From assembly GCA_016185245.1 (NCBI GenBank), contig JACPNZ010000039.1, positions 234,925-298,924 of the forward strand: DNA of 64,000 nucleotides, written 5' to 3'. Source of the stretch: Hyphomicrobiales bacterium. Lineage in GTDB: Bacteria; Pseudomonadota; Alphaproteobacteria; Rhizobiales; Aestuariivirgaceae. Position 1 is the first letter of the stretch, and each line of letters starts with the position of its first letter. The notes under the pieces are model-generated. The model did no database searches, was not told the origin of the DNA, and was given only the letters and a program-made list of their open reading frames with translations. A program made the translations under genes and the position numbers. Positions 38,653 to 47,708 of this stretch are shown piece by piece.

Positions 38653-38682
38653 GGTCCGGGGCGGAAATCGCCGTCCCGGACC
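38653..38682 (-). terminator. Intercistronic hairpin after the binding-protein gene
   Basis: GGTCCGGGGCGG pairs with CCGTCCCGGACC (12-bp stem, one G-U pair) around a 6-nt loop, 6 bp past the binding-protein stop and 41 bp before the permease start. Such hairpins often keep binding-protein mRNA more abundant than permease mRNA. No U-run is present. Confidence 0.6.
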
Positions 38683-38688
38683 GCAACG

Positions 38689-39948
38689 CTATTGCATCTG
38701 CGCGCGCTTCACACCCGCCGCCAATTGCTTGACCGCCTCCGCCGACGTCATGTCCGAATTGAAGAAATTAGTTACCAGATCGAGGAATTCGCCGCGAACC
38801 GTACGGGGTACCGCCATTTCATGGGCCATCGATGGCACGAGGCTGTCGCTCTTGATGGCGGCGACCAGGTCTGCCTGCGATTTCAGCGCACAGGAATCGA
38901 ACTTGTCGAGCTTGACATCGGTTCGCGCCGGGATCGAGCCCTTGGCCAGGTTGAAGGTTTCCTGGAAGCCGGGTGACATTATCAGGCTGGCAAGAACCTT
39001 CTGGCCCTCCAGGCGATCTGCACCTTTAACCTTGAAGAAAGTGAAGCTGTCCGAGTTCAGATTGAAAGCGCCGCCAGGCGTGGGCGAGCAAAGAAAATCG
39101 ACGCCCGGCTTCTTGCCTGCCGCCAGGAATTCGCCTTTGGCCCAGTCCCCCATGATCTGAAATGCGGCTTCGCCCTTCATCACCATGGCGGTCGCGAGAT
39201 TCCAGTCGCGGCCGGAAAAGTTCGGATCGACGTCGCCACGCAGTTTGCGAAGCTGATCAAATGACCTGATCATGGTGTCGCTGGTCAAGGCGCCCTGATC
39301 GAGTTCGACAATCGCCTTCCGGTAGAAGGCCGCGCCACCGACACCAAGGACCACATCCTCGAAAATGGTGGCATCCTGCCAAGGCTGGCCGCCATGGGCA
39401 AGCGGCGTAATCCCCGCTGCCTTCAGCTTTTCGGCATCGGCATTGAACTCATCCCAGGTTTTCGGCATCTCGGTGATGCCGACCTTGGCGAGCACTTGCG
39501 GATTGGCCCATATCCAGTCGACGCGGTGGATATTGACCGGTGCGGCGACGTACTTCCCCTCATATTTCATGATGGCAGCGAGAACGGGCGGCAGCACGCT
39601 ATCCCAATTCTCTTTGCTGGCAACGTCCTGCACGTCATTGAGGGCGCCTTGTTTCGCCCACTCCTGTATGCCGGGGCCCTTGAGTTGCACTGCGGCCGGC
39701 GGATTGCCGGCCATCACGCGCGCCCGCAGGGCAGTCATGGCCGCATCGCCGCCGCCGCCGGCGATTGGCGAGTCGATCCACTTGCCGCCTTGCGCTTCGA
39801 ACGCCTTCTTCAGTTCGCCAACGGCCTTCGCTTCGCCGCCGGATGTCCACCAGTGAAGCACTTCAACGGTGCCGCCCGCATAGGCGGTACCGGGAACGAT
39901 CATTGCAGCAAGTGCAGTTGCTGCCAGAAGTCTGTTGAGGATAGACAT
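38689..39948 (-). CDS. Sugar ABC transporter substrate-binding protein
   Basis: A 419-residue periplasmic binding protein. A signal peptide (MSILNRLLAATALAAMIVP, cleaved after AYA) precedes VEVLHWWTSGGEAKAV, the usual start of family 1 sugar-binding proteins. WNLATAMVMKGEAAFQIMGD is another family hallmark. The ligand is probably a mono- or disaccharide. AAGGAGA lies 6-7 bases before the ATG. Confidence 0.92.
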   Translation of the reverse strand: MSILNRLLAATALAAMIVPGTAYAGGTVEVLHWWTSGGEAKAVGELKKAFEAQGGKWIDSPIAGGGGDAAMTALRARVMAGNPPAAVQLKGPGIQEWAKQGALNDVQDVASKENWDSVLPPVLAAIMKYEGKYVAAPVNIHRVDWIWANPQVLAKVGITEMPKTWDEFNADAEKLKAAGITPLAHGGQPWQDATIFEDVVLGVGGAAFYRKAIVELDQGALTSDTMIRSFDQLRKLRGDVDPNFSGRDWNLATAMVMKGEAAFQIMGDWAKGEFLAAGKKPGVDFLCSPTPGGAFNLNSDSFTFFKVKGADRLEGQKVLASLIMSPGFQETFNLAKGSIPARTDVKLDKFDSCALKSQADLVAAIKSDSLVPSMAHEMAVPRTVRGEFLDLVTNFFNSDMTSAEAVKQLAAGVKRAQMQ

Positions 39949-40097
39949 TGCAGATCTCCTTGTGAGCTAAAGGCTAACTTTCATAAGCACGCTCTCGCTG
40001 TGCCTGCCTAACGCGCTGCCAACAGCTTTTAGAGAAGAAGGCGTTGGCCAATATCCGCCAAATTCGTTCCTTGATAGGCGCATTGCACCAAGTGTCC

Positions 40098-40111
40098 TTG
40101 ATCCTGGTCAA
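40098..40111. promoter_or_regulatory. FNR-like box before the PRTase pseudogene
   Basis: TTGATCCTGGTCAA matches 9 of 10 positions. It lies 32 bp before the first recognisable codons of the PRTase remnant and 150 bp before the ABC binding-protein start on the other strand. It may be a relic of the promoter that once drove the lost operon copy. No other gene is seen in 39949-40142. Confidence 0.45.
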
Positions 40112-40142
40112 TGCTGGTCCTATCTTTAGGCCAGTAGGAGGG

Positions 40143-40562
40143 GCGAAGGGTTGGGGCTCTGGGGGAAGCGGAATTTGCCGCGGTCGTGGTTGTCGACCGG
40201 GAGAGTCAAGGCTTGTTGACCATCAAGATGTCATGTCGATGGTCGCCTTAGCACGGGGAATAAATCGACCTAGCTGCAGCCAAGGCATTGGCCGAAATTG
40301 GCCGACGCAGCGCACTTTGTCCGAGGGATCGCCAACCTATCTCAGTCGATGGCTGCAGCGTAATTTTCGTAGACGACGGCATCGGGACCACGGCCAAGGC
40401 GGCTTTGGGTCCGATGCTCTAACTGACCAAGTCATCTGCCTTCAGCGGCAAGAATCATTCTATGCCATAAGTGAATACCACCGTGACTTTTATCAGGTCG
40501 GCGACAGCGAGGTGATCAAGATGCTGCCGGTCGCCGCAGAATTGAGCAATTCGAGCGTTTAA
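40143..40562 (+). pseudogene. Degraded copy of the phosphoribosyltransferase
   Basis: Codons in the frame of 40270 read LAAAKALAEIGRRSAL, DRQPISVDG and VIFVDDGIGTTAKAAL, matching the intact PRTase residues 101-148 but missing two residues of the PRPP loop (GIGTT for GIATGTT). TAA follows shortly after. The rest, in another frame, reads QESFYAISEYHRDFYQVGDS, matching the last part of the intact protein. Upstream RRVGALGEAEFAAVVVVDRE matches residues 59-79. The first ~58 residues are missing. Confidence 0.85.
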
Positions 40563-40565
40563 GCC

Positions 40566-40775
40566 ATGCCCTACGCCTCCAACAGCGACTTGCCGCCGGC
40601 TATTCGTTCACATCTGCCGGAACACGCCCAGGATATCTTCCGGGCGGCTTTCAATCATGCATTCATGAGCTACCAAGGCGACCAGCGCCAGGAAGAAATC
40701 GCTCACAGAATCGCCTGGGCTGCGGTCAAGCGCCAGTATGAGAAAGTAGGCGATATGTGGGTAAAGAGAGACTGA
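40566..40775 (+). CDS. chaB: ChaB family protein
   Basis: A 69-residue protein matching the ChaB family (SDLPPAIRSHLPEHAQDIFRAAFNHAF, and HRIAWAAVKRQYEK). In E. coli ChaB is annotated as a regulator of the cation antiporter ChaA, with thin evidence; here there is no chaA. It follows the PRTase remnant by 3 bp and converges with groEL across 6 bp. Confidence 0.88.
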   Translation: MPYASNSDLPPAIRSHLPEHAQDIFRAAFNHAFMSYQGDQRQEEIAHRIAWAAVKRQYEKVGDMWVKRD

Positions 40776-40781
40776 AGCGCC

Positions 40782-42404
40782 TCACATTCCTGTCTCCATC
40801 TGGGGCGGGCGGTTCTTCTCCGGTTCCTCGATCTCGGTCATGGTTGCCTCGGTCAGCAGCAATACGCTGGCAACTGAAACGGCATTTTCGAGCGCGGTTC
40901 GCACTACTTTGGTCGGGTCGATGATACCGGCCTCGATCAGGTCGATATATTCGTTGCGGGCAGCATCGAAGCCGACGTTCCCCGTGCTCTCAAGCATGCG
41001 AGCAATGACCACGCCGCCGTCGACCGCCGAATTCTCGGCGATCTGGCGGGCGGGTGCGGTAAGCGCCCGCCTGAGGACCTGTACGCCGGTCCGCTCGTCG
41101 CCTTGCATGGTTTCCTCCAGCTTCGCCACGGCATCATTGCAGCGCAGCAACGCCAGTCCGCCTCCCGGCACCACGCCTTCGCTCACCGCTGCCTTGGTAG
41201 AACTGATGGCGTCGTCAAGAGCTTCTTTCCGCGCCTTCATCTCCGACTCGACCGGCGCTCCGGCGCGGATGACGGCGACACCACCCGCCAGCTTGGCCAA
41301 GCGCTCCTGCAGCTTCTCCTTGTCATAGTCGCTGGTGGTCTTGCTGATTTCAGTCTTGATCTGCTGAATCCTGTCGTCGATGGCGCGGCGCTCGCCGCCA
41401 CCGCCGATGATGGTGGTGTTGTCCTTGTTCGAGACCACCCGTTTTGCCCGGCCCAGCTGCTCGATGGTGACGGTCTCCAGCTTGATCCCCAGTTCCTCGG
41501 CGATCAACTGCCCGCCGGTGAGGATGGCGACGTCCTGAAGCATGGCCTTGCGACGGTCGCCGAAACCCGGCGCCTTGACCGCGCAGCTTTTCAGGGTTCC
41601 CCGCAAGTTATTGACGATCAGCGTCGCCAGGGCCTCGCCCTCAATATCCTCGGCGACCACCAGCATCGGCTTCGCCGACTTCGCCACTTGCTCTAACAGG
41701 GGAATGAGATCGTTGAGGCTGGCGATCTTCTTGTCGCAGATGAGAATGAGGCAGTCCTCCAGTATCGCCTCCATTTTTTCCGCATTGGAGATGAAATAGG
41801 GCGAGATAAAACCGCGATCGAACTGCATGCCCTCGACGACTTCCAGCACGGTCTCGGTTGTTTTCGATTCCTCAACGGTGATGACACCTTCGTTGCCGAC
41901 GCGTTCCATAGCGTCGGCGACGAGCTCGCCGATGACCTGGTCGTTATGCGCCGAAATCGTCGCAACCTGGGCCTTCTCCTTACGGGTGGCAACTGGCCGG
42001 GACTGGGCTTTCAGCGCCGCCACCGCGGCCTGCGCGGCGCGCTCGAGCCCGCGCTTGACATCGATGGCGCTGGCCCCTGCCACCACATTGCGCAGCCCGT
42101 CGGCAAATATCGCGTGGGCGAGAATGGCGGCGGTACTGGTTCCGTCGCCGACCGCCTCGCCAGTCTTCTCGGAAGCCTGGCGCAGCATCTGGGCACCGAG
42201 GTTTTCTTCCGGGTCCTTCAAGTCGAACTCCTTGGCGATGGTGACGCCGTCGTTGCACACAAGCGGCGGCCCCCATTTCCTCTGGATGAGGACCGACTTC
42301 GACTTGGGGCCGAGGGTAACGCGGATGGCATCGACCAATTGACTGGCTCCACGCAGGACCTTGGCACGGGCCTCGGAGCGGAACATCACCTGTTTATGGG
42401 CCAT
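40782..42404 (-). CDS. groEL: Chaperonin GroEL (orphan, divergent copy)
   Basis: A 540-residue 60-kDa chaperonin with the ATP-binding motifs LGPKSKSVL and [15 protein letters not shown], and [11 protein letters not shown] and [14 protein letters not shown]. The C-terminus ends [15 protein letters not shown] instead of the usual Gly-Gly-Met repeats. No groES is adjacent, so it probably duplicates a housekeeping GroEL elsewhere and works with that GroES. An FNR-like box lies 61 bp upstream; no CIRCE element is seen. Confidence 0.94.
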   Translation of the reverse strand: MAHKQVMFRSEARAKVLRGASQLVDAIRVTLGPKSKSVLIQRKWGPPLVCNDGVTIAKEFDLKDPEENLGAQMLRQASEKTGEAVGDGTSTAAILAHAIFADGLRNVVAGASAIDVKRGLERAAQAAVAALKAQSRPVATRKEKAQVATISAHNDQVIGELVADAMERVGNEGVITVEESKTTETVLEVVEGMQFDRGFISPYFISNAEKMEAILEDCLILICDKKIASLNDLIPLLEQVAKSAKPMLVVAEDIEGEALATLIVNNLRGTLKSCAVKAPGFGDRRKAMLQDVAILTGGQLIAEELGIKLETVTIEQLGRAKRVVSNKDNTTIIGGGGERRAIDDRIQQIKTEISKTTSDYDKEKLQERLAKLAGGVAVIRAGAPVESEMKARKEALDDAISSTKAAVSEGVVPGGGLALLRCNDAVAKLEETMQGDERTGVQVLRRALTAPARQIAENSAVDGGVVIARMLESTGNVGFDAARNEYIDLIEAGIIDPTKVVRTALENAVSVASVLLLTEATMTEIEEPEKNRPPQMETGM

Positions 42405-42464
42405 CGGGTATCTCCTCGCCTAAACAACAGGCTCTAAATCTGGTGCCAATGCCGATTTTTCGCG

Positions 42465-42478
42465 CTGATCTAGATCAA
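42465..42478. promoter_or_regulatory. FNR-like box between groEL and the HhH-Lon operon
   Basis: CTGATCTAGATCAA matches 9 of 10 positions and contains the perfect 12-bp palindrome TGATCTAGATCA. It is 61 bp from the groEL ATG and 77 bp from the ATG at 42555. CATAAT (42516-42521) could be the -10 for the plus-strand operon. Confidence 0.6.
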
Positions 42479-42554
42479 GATTTGATTTTGGACATGGTCC
42501 TGCCACGTCGGGCCGCATAATAGTTTGGCCATTGGAGCCGGAGAGCGCGGGGTC

Positions 42555-43460
42555 ATGAGCGGGAATGTTGTAGCCTACCACGAAACCAACCGGGCGGTGG
42601 CGGCGGCACTGCGCGAGGCGGCAAGCCTGCTCGAACAGCAGACTGCCAGCCAGTTCCGTATCCTGGCCTATCTCAAGGCCGCAGACGCCGTGGAGCAGTA
42701 TGATGACGATATCGGCGAAATCGCCGCTCGGGGGACCGGCGCCCTCGAAGCGCTGCCGCATATCGGGCCTAACCTGGCCGCAGCCATTCATGAGCTTGTC
42801 ACCACCGGCAGGTGGTCTCAGCTTGAGCGGCTTCGCGGCGCCCTTGAGCCCGAGGCCGCTTTCCAGACCATTCCAGGCATTGGCCCGGCATTGGCCCGCC
42901 GCATTCACGACCATCTCAATGTCGATACCCTGCAGGCGCTGGAGGCCGCTGCCCATGACGGGCGTCTCGCCAGGGTGCCGGGGGTGGGTCCGCGCCGTGC
43001 CGCCATCATCCGCTCCACCTTGGCAGCAATGCTGGCCCGCCGCCGGCCGATGCTGGCCGCCGGCAAGCAGGCGACTGCTCCTGCTGTCGACGTCCTCCTC
43101 GATGTCGACCGCGAATACCGGGAAAAGTCGAGGGCCGGACAGTTGCGGCTGATTGCCCCCAAACGTTTCAACCCCGAAGACAAAGCCTGGCTTCCCATTC
43201 TTCATACCGAACGGGAGCGCTGGCACTTCACGGTACTCTACTCCAACACCGCCAGAGCCCACGAGCTTCACAAGACCAACGATTGGGTGGTCATCTTCTA
43301 CTCGGCCGACCATCAGCCGGAGGGCCAGTGTACCGTTGTCAGCGAGACCGCCGGGCCGATGAAGGGCCATCGCGTGGTGCGGGGCCGCGAGAAGGAGTGC
43401 ACCGCATTGGTCGCTTCTGATCCAGCGCTGGTCAGCCATACTGTTATCGGGAGGACTTAA
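42555..43460 (+). CDS. Helix-hairpin-helix protein related to the PolX N-terminal module
   Basis: A 301-residue protein. Residues 1-155 resemble the DNA-binding 8-kDa/thumb part of family-X polymerases, with three hairpins LPHIGPNLAAAI, IPGIGPALARRI and VPGVGPRRAAII. No palm or PHP domain follows. Instead, residues ~170-301 form an unrecognised domain (WHFTVLYSNTARAHELHKTN, KGHRVVRGREKEC). It may bind nicked or gapped DNA without polymerising. The start is ATG 42555; TTG 42525 is possible. It lies 2 bp from the Lon-like gene. Confidence 0.72.
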   Translation: MSGNVVAYHETNRAVAAALREAASLLEQQTASQFRILAYLKAADAVEQYDDDIGEIAARGTGALEALPHIGPNLAAAIHELVTTGRWSQLERLRGALEPEAAFQTIPGIGPALARRIHDHLNVDTLQALEAAAHDGRLARVPGVGPRRAAIIRSTLAAMLARRRPMLAAGKQATAPAVDVLLDVDREYREKSRAGQLRLIAPKRFNPEDKAWLPILHTERERWHFTVLYSNTARAHELHKTNDWVVIFYSADHQPEGQCTVVSETAGPMKGHRVVRGREKECTALVASDPALVSHTVIGRT

Positions 43461-43462
43461 CG

Positions 43463-45946
43463 ATGCCGGCATCCAATCCGCAAAACCCGGTAGGACGAGA
43501 TCTTGCCTTGCCGGCAAGCGAACTGCGGCAAGTCTGCGACCCGGCGGCGCTGAATTTCACGTCAACCGCGGAAATCGAGATAGTCGATGAGTTGGTCGGC
43601 CAGAAGCGCGCGCTCTCCGCCATCGATTTCGGAACGCGCATCGATCACGACGGATTCAATATTTTTGCCCTGGGCCCGACGCGTTCCGGCCGCCACGGCG
43701 CAATTCACAAGTTTCTGGAGCACAAGGCTGCCACCGAGCCCGTGCCCGACGACTGGATCTACGTCAACAACTTCGCCGCGCCCGACCGTCCGAAGGCCAT
43801 CCGACTTCCGTCCGGCATCGGACTTAGGCTCAAGGCCAGCATGCAGGAACTTATCGACGATCTGAGCGCCGCCTTACCCGCTACTTTCGAATCGGAGGAC
43901 TATCGCAATCGGCGCAAGGCTATCGACGACGACTTCGAGGCGACACAGGAAAAGGCCTTCGACGAGTTGCGAGCGAAGGGCCAGAAGCAGAACATCGGCA
44001 TTCTGCGAACTCCCATGGGATTCGCTTTGGCGCCGCTGAGCGGCGGCCAGGTGGTGAAACCCGAAGTGTTCAACGCCCTGCTGGAGGCCGAGCGCAAAGC
44101 CATCGAATCCAAGATCATGGCCCTGCAGGAGGACCTCGAACGGATCCTGAAGAACCTACCAGTACTCGAGCGGGAACGCCGCCGAAAGATTCGGAGTCTC
44201 AATGCCGAAATAGCCGAGATGGTGGTCGGCCTGTCGATCAGCGAGATCGCCGCCCGCTTTGCCGGGAATGATGACATCAAGTCCTACCTGTCGGACGTGC
44301 GCAGCGACCTCATTGACAATGCCGAGTTGTTTCTGCGGCCGCATCAAGAGGAGGAAGCCGGACCCTTCGATGCGTTCCGGCAGAATGGCCTCCGGCATCC
44401 GGCCTTTGCCCGTTATGCGGTAAATGTACTGGTATCGCACTGCGCGGAGAAGGCCGAGGCGGCGGCCCGCGGCGCGCCGGTGATCAGCGAGGAGCATCCG
44501 ACACTCGGCAAGGTCCTGGGTCACATCGATCACCGCTCGCTGATGGGGGCGCTGGTCACCGATTTCACCATGATCAAGGCGGGTGCCCTGCACCGTGCCA
44601 ACGGCGGTTACCTCGTCCTTGACGCCAGGCGCGTGCTCACCGAACCCTTTGTGTGGGAGGCTCTCAAGCGCTGCTTGCGCAACAAGAAGATCGAGTTCTC
44701 CTCGGTCGCCGACGAGCTGAGTCTGGTCTCTACCGTCTCGCTCACGCCCGACTCGATTCCTCTGTCGGTGAAAGTGATCCTCGTCGGCGAACGACTGCTC
44801 TACTATTTGCTCGCCTCACTCGATCCGGAGTTCGACAATCTGTTCAAGGTCCAGGCTGATTTTGAAGACGTCACCGAGCGGTCGGCCGATTCAGTTGCAC
44901 TGTTTGCCCGGCTGATGGGCTCAATCGCCAGGCAGGAAAGCCTGCTGCCGCTTTCCGCCGCGGCGGTGGCGCGCCTCATCGAACAGGCGGCACGGGAAGC
45001 CGAAGATGCCGAACGGCTGACGCTCCGCGTCGGCATTCTCGCCGACATCATACGCGAGTCGCACTACTGGGCTACCGCTGGAAAACGTGATCGGATCGAC
45101 GTCGAGGACGTCGACCGGGCTCTCGACGAACGCCGCTACCGCAGCGAACGCATCCGGGACCGTTCGCTTGAGACGATCACCCGTAACATCACCCTGGTCG
45201 ATACCGATGGCGTGGAGGTCGGGCAGATCAATGGCCTTTCCGTTCTGCGCATCGGCAACCTGTCCTTTGGCCGGCCCACCCGCATTACCGCCCGGGTGCG
45301 CATGGGCTCCGGCAAGGTTGTTGACATCGAGCGCGAGGTCGAGCTCGGCGGCCCGCTGCATTCGAAGGGCGTGCTGATCCTGTCTAGTTTTCTTGCAACA
45401 CGTTATGCCCTACCCGTTCCCATGTCGCTCTGGGCTTCGCTGGTGTTCGAACAGTCCTATGGTGGCGTGGAGGGTGACAGCGCCTCTTCCGCCGAGCTCT
45501 ATGCGCTTCTCTCGGCCCTCGCCGATGCTCCCATCAACCAATCGCTGGCGGTCACCGGTTCGGTCAACCAGCTTGGCCAGATTCAGGCAATTGGCGGAGT
45601 GAACGAAAAGATCGAGGGCTTCTTCGATATCTGCAAGGCGCGTGGCCTGACCGGCCGCCAGGGGGTGGTCATTCCGCGGGCCAACTGCAAACACCTGATG
45701 CTGCGCCAGGATATCGTAGCGGCCGCCAGCCAAGATCAGTTCAGGATTTATGCCGTCAGCACGATTGATGAGGGAATCGAGTTGCTGACCGGGCTGCCGG
45801 CCGGAAACCGCGGCCCCGACGGCCGCTTCGCCGATGGCTCGGTCAATGCCCGGGTGGAGGCCAAACTGATGCAGTTTGCCGAAATGCGGAGGTCCTTTGG
45901 CCGAAGTGGAGCAGAGGCATCACTCGAATCGAAGGAGCAAGTATGA
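43463..45946 (+). CDS. Lon-related ATP-dependent protease (AAA_32/LonB-like)
   Basis: An 827-residue protein of the Lon-related family with an atypical AAA part and a C-terminal Lon protease domain. The Walker A region is ALGPTRSGRHGA (residues 69-80), with Arg where Lys is usual. The protease dyad is S673 in EGDSASS and K716 in VNEKIEG. A long charged insert (residues ~140-300) is predicted as coiled coil. It probably degrades or remodels proteins under stress. GGGAGGA precedes the ATG; the stop overlaps the next start. Confidence 0.9.
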   Translation: MPASNPQNPVGRDLALPASELRQVCDPAALNFTSTAEIEIVDELVGQKRALSAIDFGTRIDHDGFNIFALGPTRSGRHGAIHKFLEHKAATEPVPDDWIYVNNFAAPDRPKAIRLPSGIGLRLKASMQELIDDLSAALPATFESEDYRNRRKAIDDDFEATQEKAFDELRAKGQKQNIGILRTPMGFALAPLSGGQVVKPEVFNALLEAERKAIESKIMALQEDLERILKNLPVLERERRRKIRSLNAEIAEMVVGLSISEIAARFAGNDDIKSYLSDVRSDLIDNAELFLRPHQEEEAGPFDAFRQNGLRHPAFARYAVNVLVSHCAEKAEAAARGAPVISEEHPTLGKVLGHIDHRSLMGALVTDFTMIKAGALHRANGGYLVLDARRVLTEPFVWEALKRCLRNKKIEFSSVADELSLVSTVSLTPDSIPLSVKVILVGERLLYYLLASLDPEFDNLFKVQADFEDVTERSADSVALFARLMGSIARQESLLPLSAAAVARLIEQAAREAEDAERLTLRVGILADIIRESHYWATAGKRDRIDVEDVDRALDERRYRSERIRDRSLETITRNITLVDTDGVEVGQINGLSVLRIGNLSFGRPTRITARVRMGSGKVVDIEREVELGGPLHSKGVLILSSFLATRYALPVPMSLWASLVFEQSYGGVEGDSASSAELYALLSALADAPINQSLAVTGSVNQLGQIQAIGGVNEKIEGFFDICKARGLTGRQGVVIPRANCKHLMLRQDIVAAASQDQFRIYAVSTIDEGIELLTGLPAGNRGPDGRFADGSVNARVEAKLMQFAEMRRSFGRSGAEASLESKEQV

Positions 45947-46701
45947 TGCCCGCCGACTACAGCAGGCCGCGCCGCGTCATTCTCGGCCTGGGGGCTGGCG
46001 GCGACATGGTGCTGGCGATCGAGGCTGCGACCGCCTTGGCCGCGACCATCGGCACCGAACTTCTCTGTCTGATGGTCGAACAGGAGGATCTGATCAACTT
46101 GGCGGGACTTCCCTTTGCTCAGGCCTATGGTCCCGGCGGCGCGGTCTCGACCATCACCGCCCGCGGTCTCGAGGCCCATTTCGATCGAATGTTCAAGGTC
46201 GCCGAACGGGCATTGGCCGAAGCCTGTGCGCGGACCAATGTAAATTGGCAGGCCCGCCGGCCGCAGGGCGAAACCCTCCACCAAATCACCGCGTCCCTCG
46301 AGCAAGGCGATGCGGCAGTCCTCAATTTGCGCGAGCTCCGGGGCGGCGGCCACGCGGTGTTCGGCGCGGTGCGGCGTCTCCTTTCGGTGGCTACCGCCGT
46401 CGTTCTTGTACCATCCGCCAAGCGGTCGGCGGGGGCGGTCGTCGCCATCGGCGACGGGCCCGCAGCCGCAGTGGCAATCGCCATCGCCGAGGAGATCGGC
46501 ACGCGCATGGGGGTTAGGGTTGAAGTTGTCAGTGCGCCGGAATTCGAGCTCTTTCACCGGCCCATCGCCACCGTAGTGACGTCGCTCAAGACGGTGGAAC
46601 GGATGGGGGAAGATGAATTCCTGAACAGGCTGACGGGCACCGGCGCCATGGTCGTGCTTGTCGCCGGCCGGCTCACGGAACCAGAACGGCGGCTCCGCTA
46701 A
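45943..46701 (+). CDS. USP-like tandem-domain protein of unknown function
   Basis: A 252-residue soluble protein. It has a Rossmann-like alternation of strands and helices (RRVILGLGAGGDMVLAIEAATALAA and AVVAIGDGPAAAVAIAIAEE) that suggests two universal-stress-like halves, but the USP ATP motif is missing. It is coupled to the Lon-like gene by ATGATG overlapping its stop. It may be an adaptor or sensor for that protease; that is speculation. The last 29 bp overlap the convergent adh gene. Confidence 0.6.
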   Translation: MMPADYSRPRRVILGLGAGGDMVLAIEAATALAATIGTELLCLMVEQEDLINLAGLPFAQAYGPGGAVSTITARGLEAHFDRMFKVAERALAEACARTNVNWQARRPQGETLHQITASLEQGDAAVLNLRELRGGGHAVFGAVRRLLSVATAVVLVPSAKRSAGAVVAIGDGPAAAVAIAIAEEIGTRMGVRVEVVSAPEFELFHRPIATVVTSLKTVERMGEDEFLNRLTGTGAMVVLVAGRLTEPERRLR

Positions 46702-47656
46702 TCGATCCGGCGCGCAGGCGATCCAGCGCCTCATTGGCATGCCGCAAGGGGAAGACCGTTGTCCGGGCCACAACCGGCACCCGCCTGGCAAGCTCAAGAA
46801 ACTCGATCGCGTCCTGGCGCACCAGATTGGCCACCGAGCAGATCGAGCGCTCGCCCCACAACAGATCGTAATCGAAGGCCGGAATGCGGCTCATGTAGAT
46901 GCCACCGCAAACGACGGTGCCGCCCTTGCGCGCCGCCTTCAAGGCCAAGGGCACCAGGGCTCCCACCGGCGCGAAGATGATCGCCGCGTCAAGCGGCTCG
47001 GGCGGCGGCTCGTCGGATCCTCCCGCCCATACGCAACCGAGATCGCGGGCCATGGTCTGTGCCGCGAGGTCGCCCGGCCGGGTAAAGGCGTAGACCTCGC
47101 GTTCCTCGAAGATCGCGACCTGGGTGACGAGATGGGCGGCGGCGCCAAAACCAAAGATGCCGATGCGCCCGGCGTCTCCGGCCATGCGCAGGGACCGGTA
47201 CCCAATCAAGCCGGCGCACAGCAACGGCGCTAGGCCGGCGGCATTGGCGGATTCATCCAGCGGAAAGCAAAAGCGGGCATCGGCAACGCAAAGCTCGGCA
47301 TAGCCACCATCGAGATCGTAACCGGTGAATCGCGCTTCGTCGCACAGGTTTTCCCGCCCTTCGGCGCAATAGCCGCAAACACCACAGGTTGTCCCAAGCC
47401 ACGGGATACCCACCCGCATCCCAGCTCTGAGCCCAATGACGCCAGCACCGATCTGGGCTACCCGGCCAACGATTTCATGGCCGGGAATGAGTGGCAGTTT
47501 CGGGTGCCGCAGTTCGCCATCGACAATGTGAAGGTCGGTCCGGCAAACGCCGCACGCTTCGACGCGAATGAGAATCTGGCCCGGCGCCGGTTGTGGATCA
47601 GGACGTACCTCAAGGCGCAACTGCTCACCAGCGCGATGTAGGACCATAGCCTGCAT
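46673..47656 (-). CDS. Zinc-dependent alcohol dehydrogenase
   Basis: A ~327-residue medium-chain dehydrogenase. The catalytic zinc site includes CGVCRTDLH and GHEIVG; the structural zinc cysteines are in CGVCGYCAEGRENLC. The nucleotide-binding loop IGIFGFGAAAH replaces the common GxGxxG (GFGAAA). It would interconvert aldehydes and alcohols with NAD(P)H, useful for redox balance without oxygen. ATG 47656 has GGAG 8 bases upstream; GTG 47665 is an alternative. Last gene of the CBS-pfkB-ppsA-adh run. Confidence 0.9.
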   Translation of the reverse strand: MQAMVLHRAGEQLRLEVRPDPQPAPGQILIRVEACGVCRTDLHIVDGELRHPKLPLIPGHEIVGRVAQIGAGVIGLRAGMRVGIPWLGTTCGVCGYCAEGRENLCDEARFTGYDLDGGYAELCVADARFCFPLDESANAAGLAPLLCAGLIGYRSLRMAGDAGRIGIFGFGAAAHLVTQVAIFEEREVYAFTRPGDLAAQTMARDLGCVWAGGSDEPPPEPLDAAIIFAPVGALVPLALKAARKGGTVVCGGIYMSRIPAFDYDLLWGERSICSVANLVRQDAIEFLELARRVPVVARTTVFPLRHANEALDRLRAGSISGAAVLVP

Positions 47657-47708
47657 GCCGGTCACTCCATTTCGGGCAACCTGGCCGTAACCCCCAAGAT
47701 GCCGCCTC

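Noticed and set aside
40213..40226. TTGTTGACCATCAA, 9/10 match to the FNR-like box
   Set aside because: It lies inside codons of the PRTase remnant (GLLTIKM, aligned with the intact gene), so it is explained by ancestral coding sequence.
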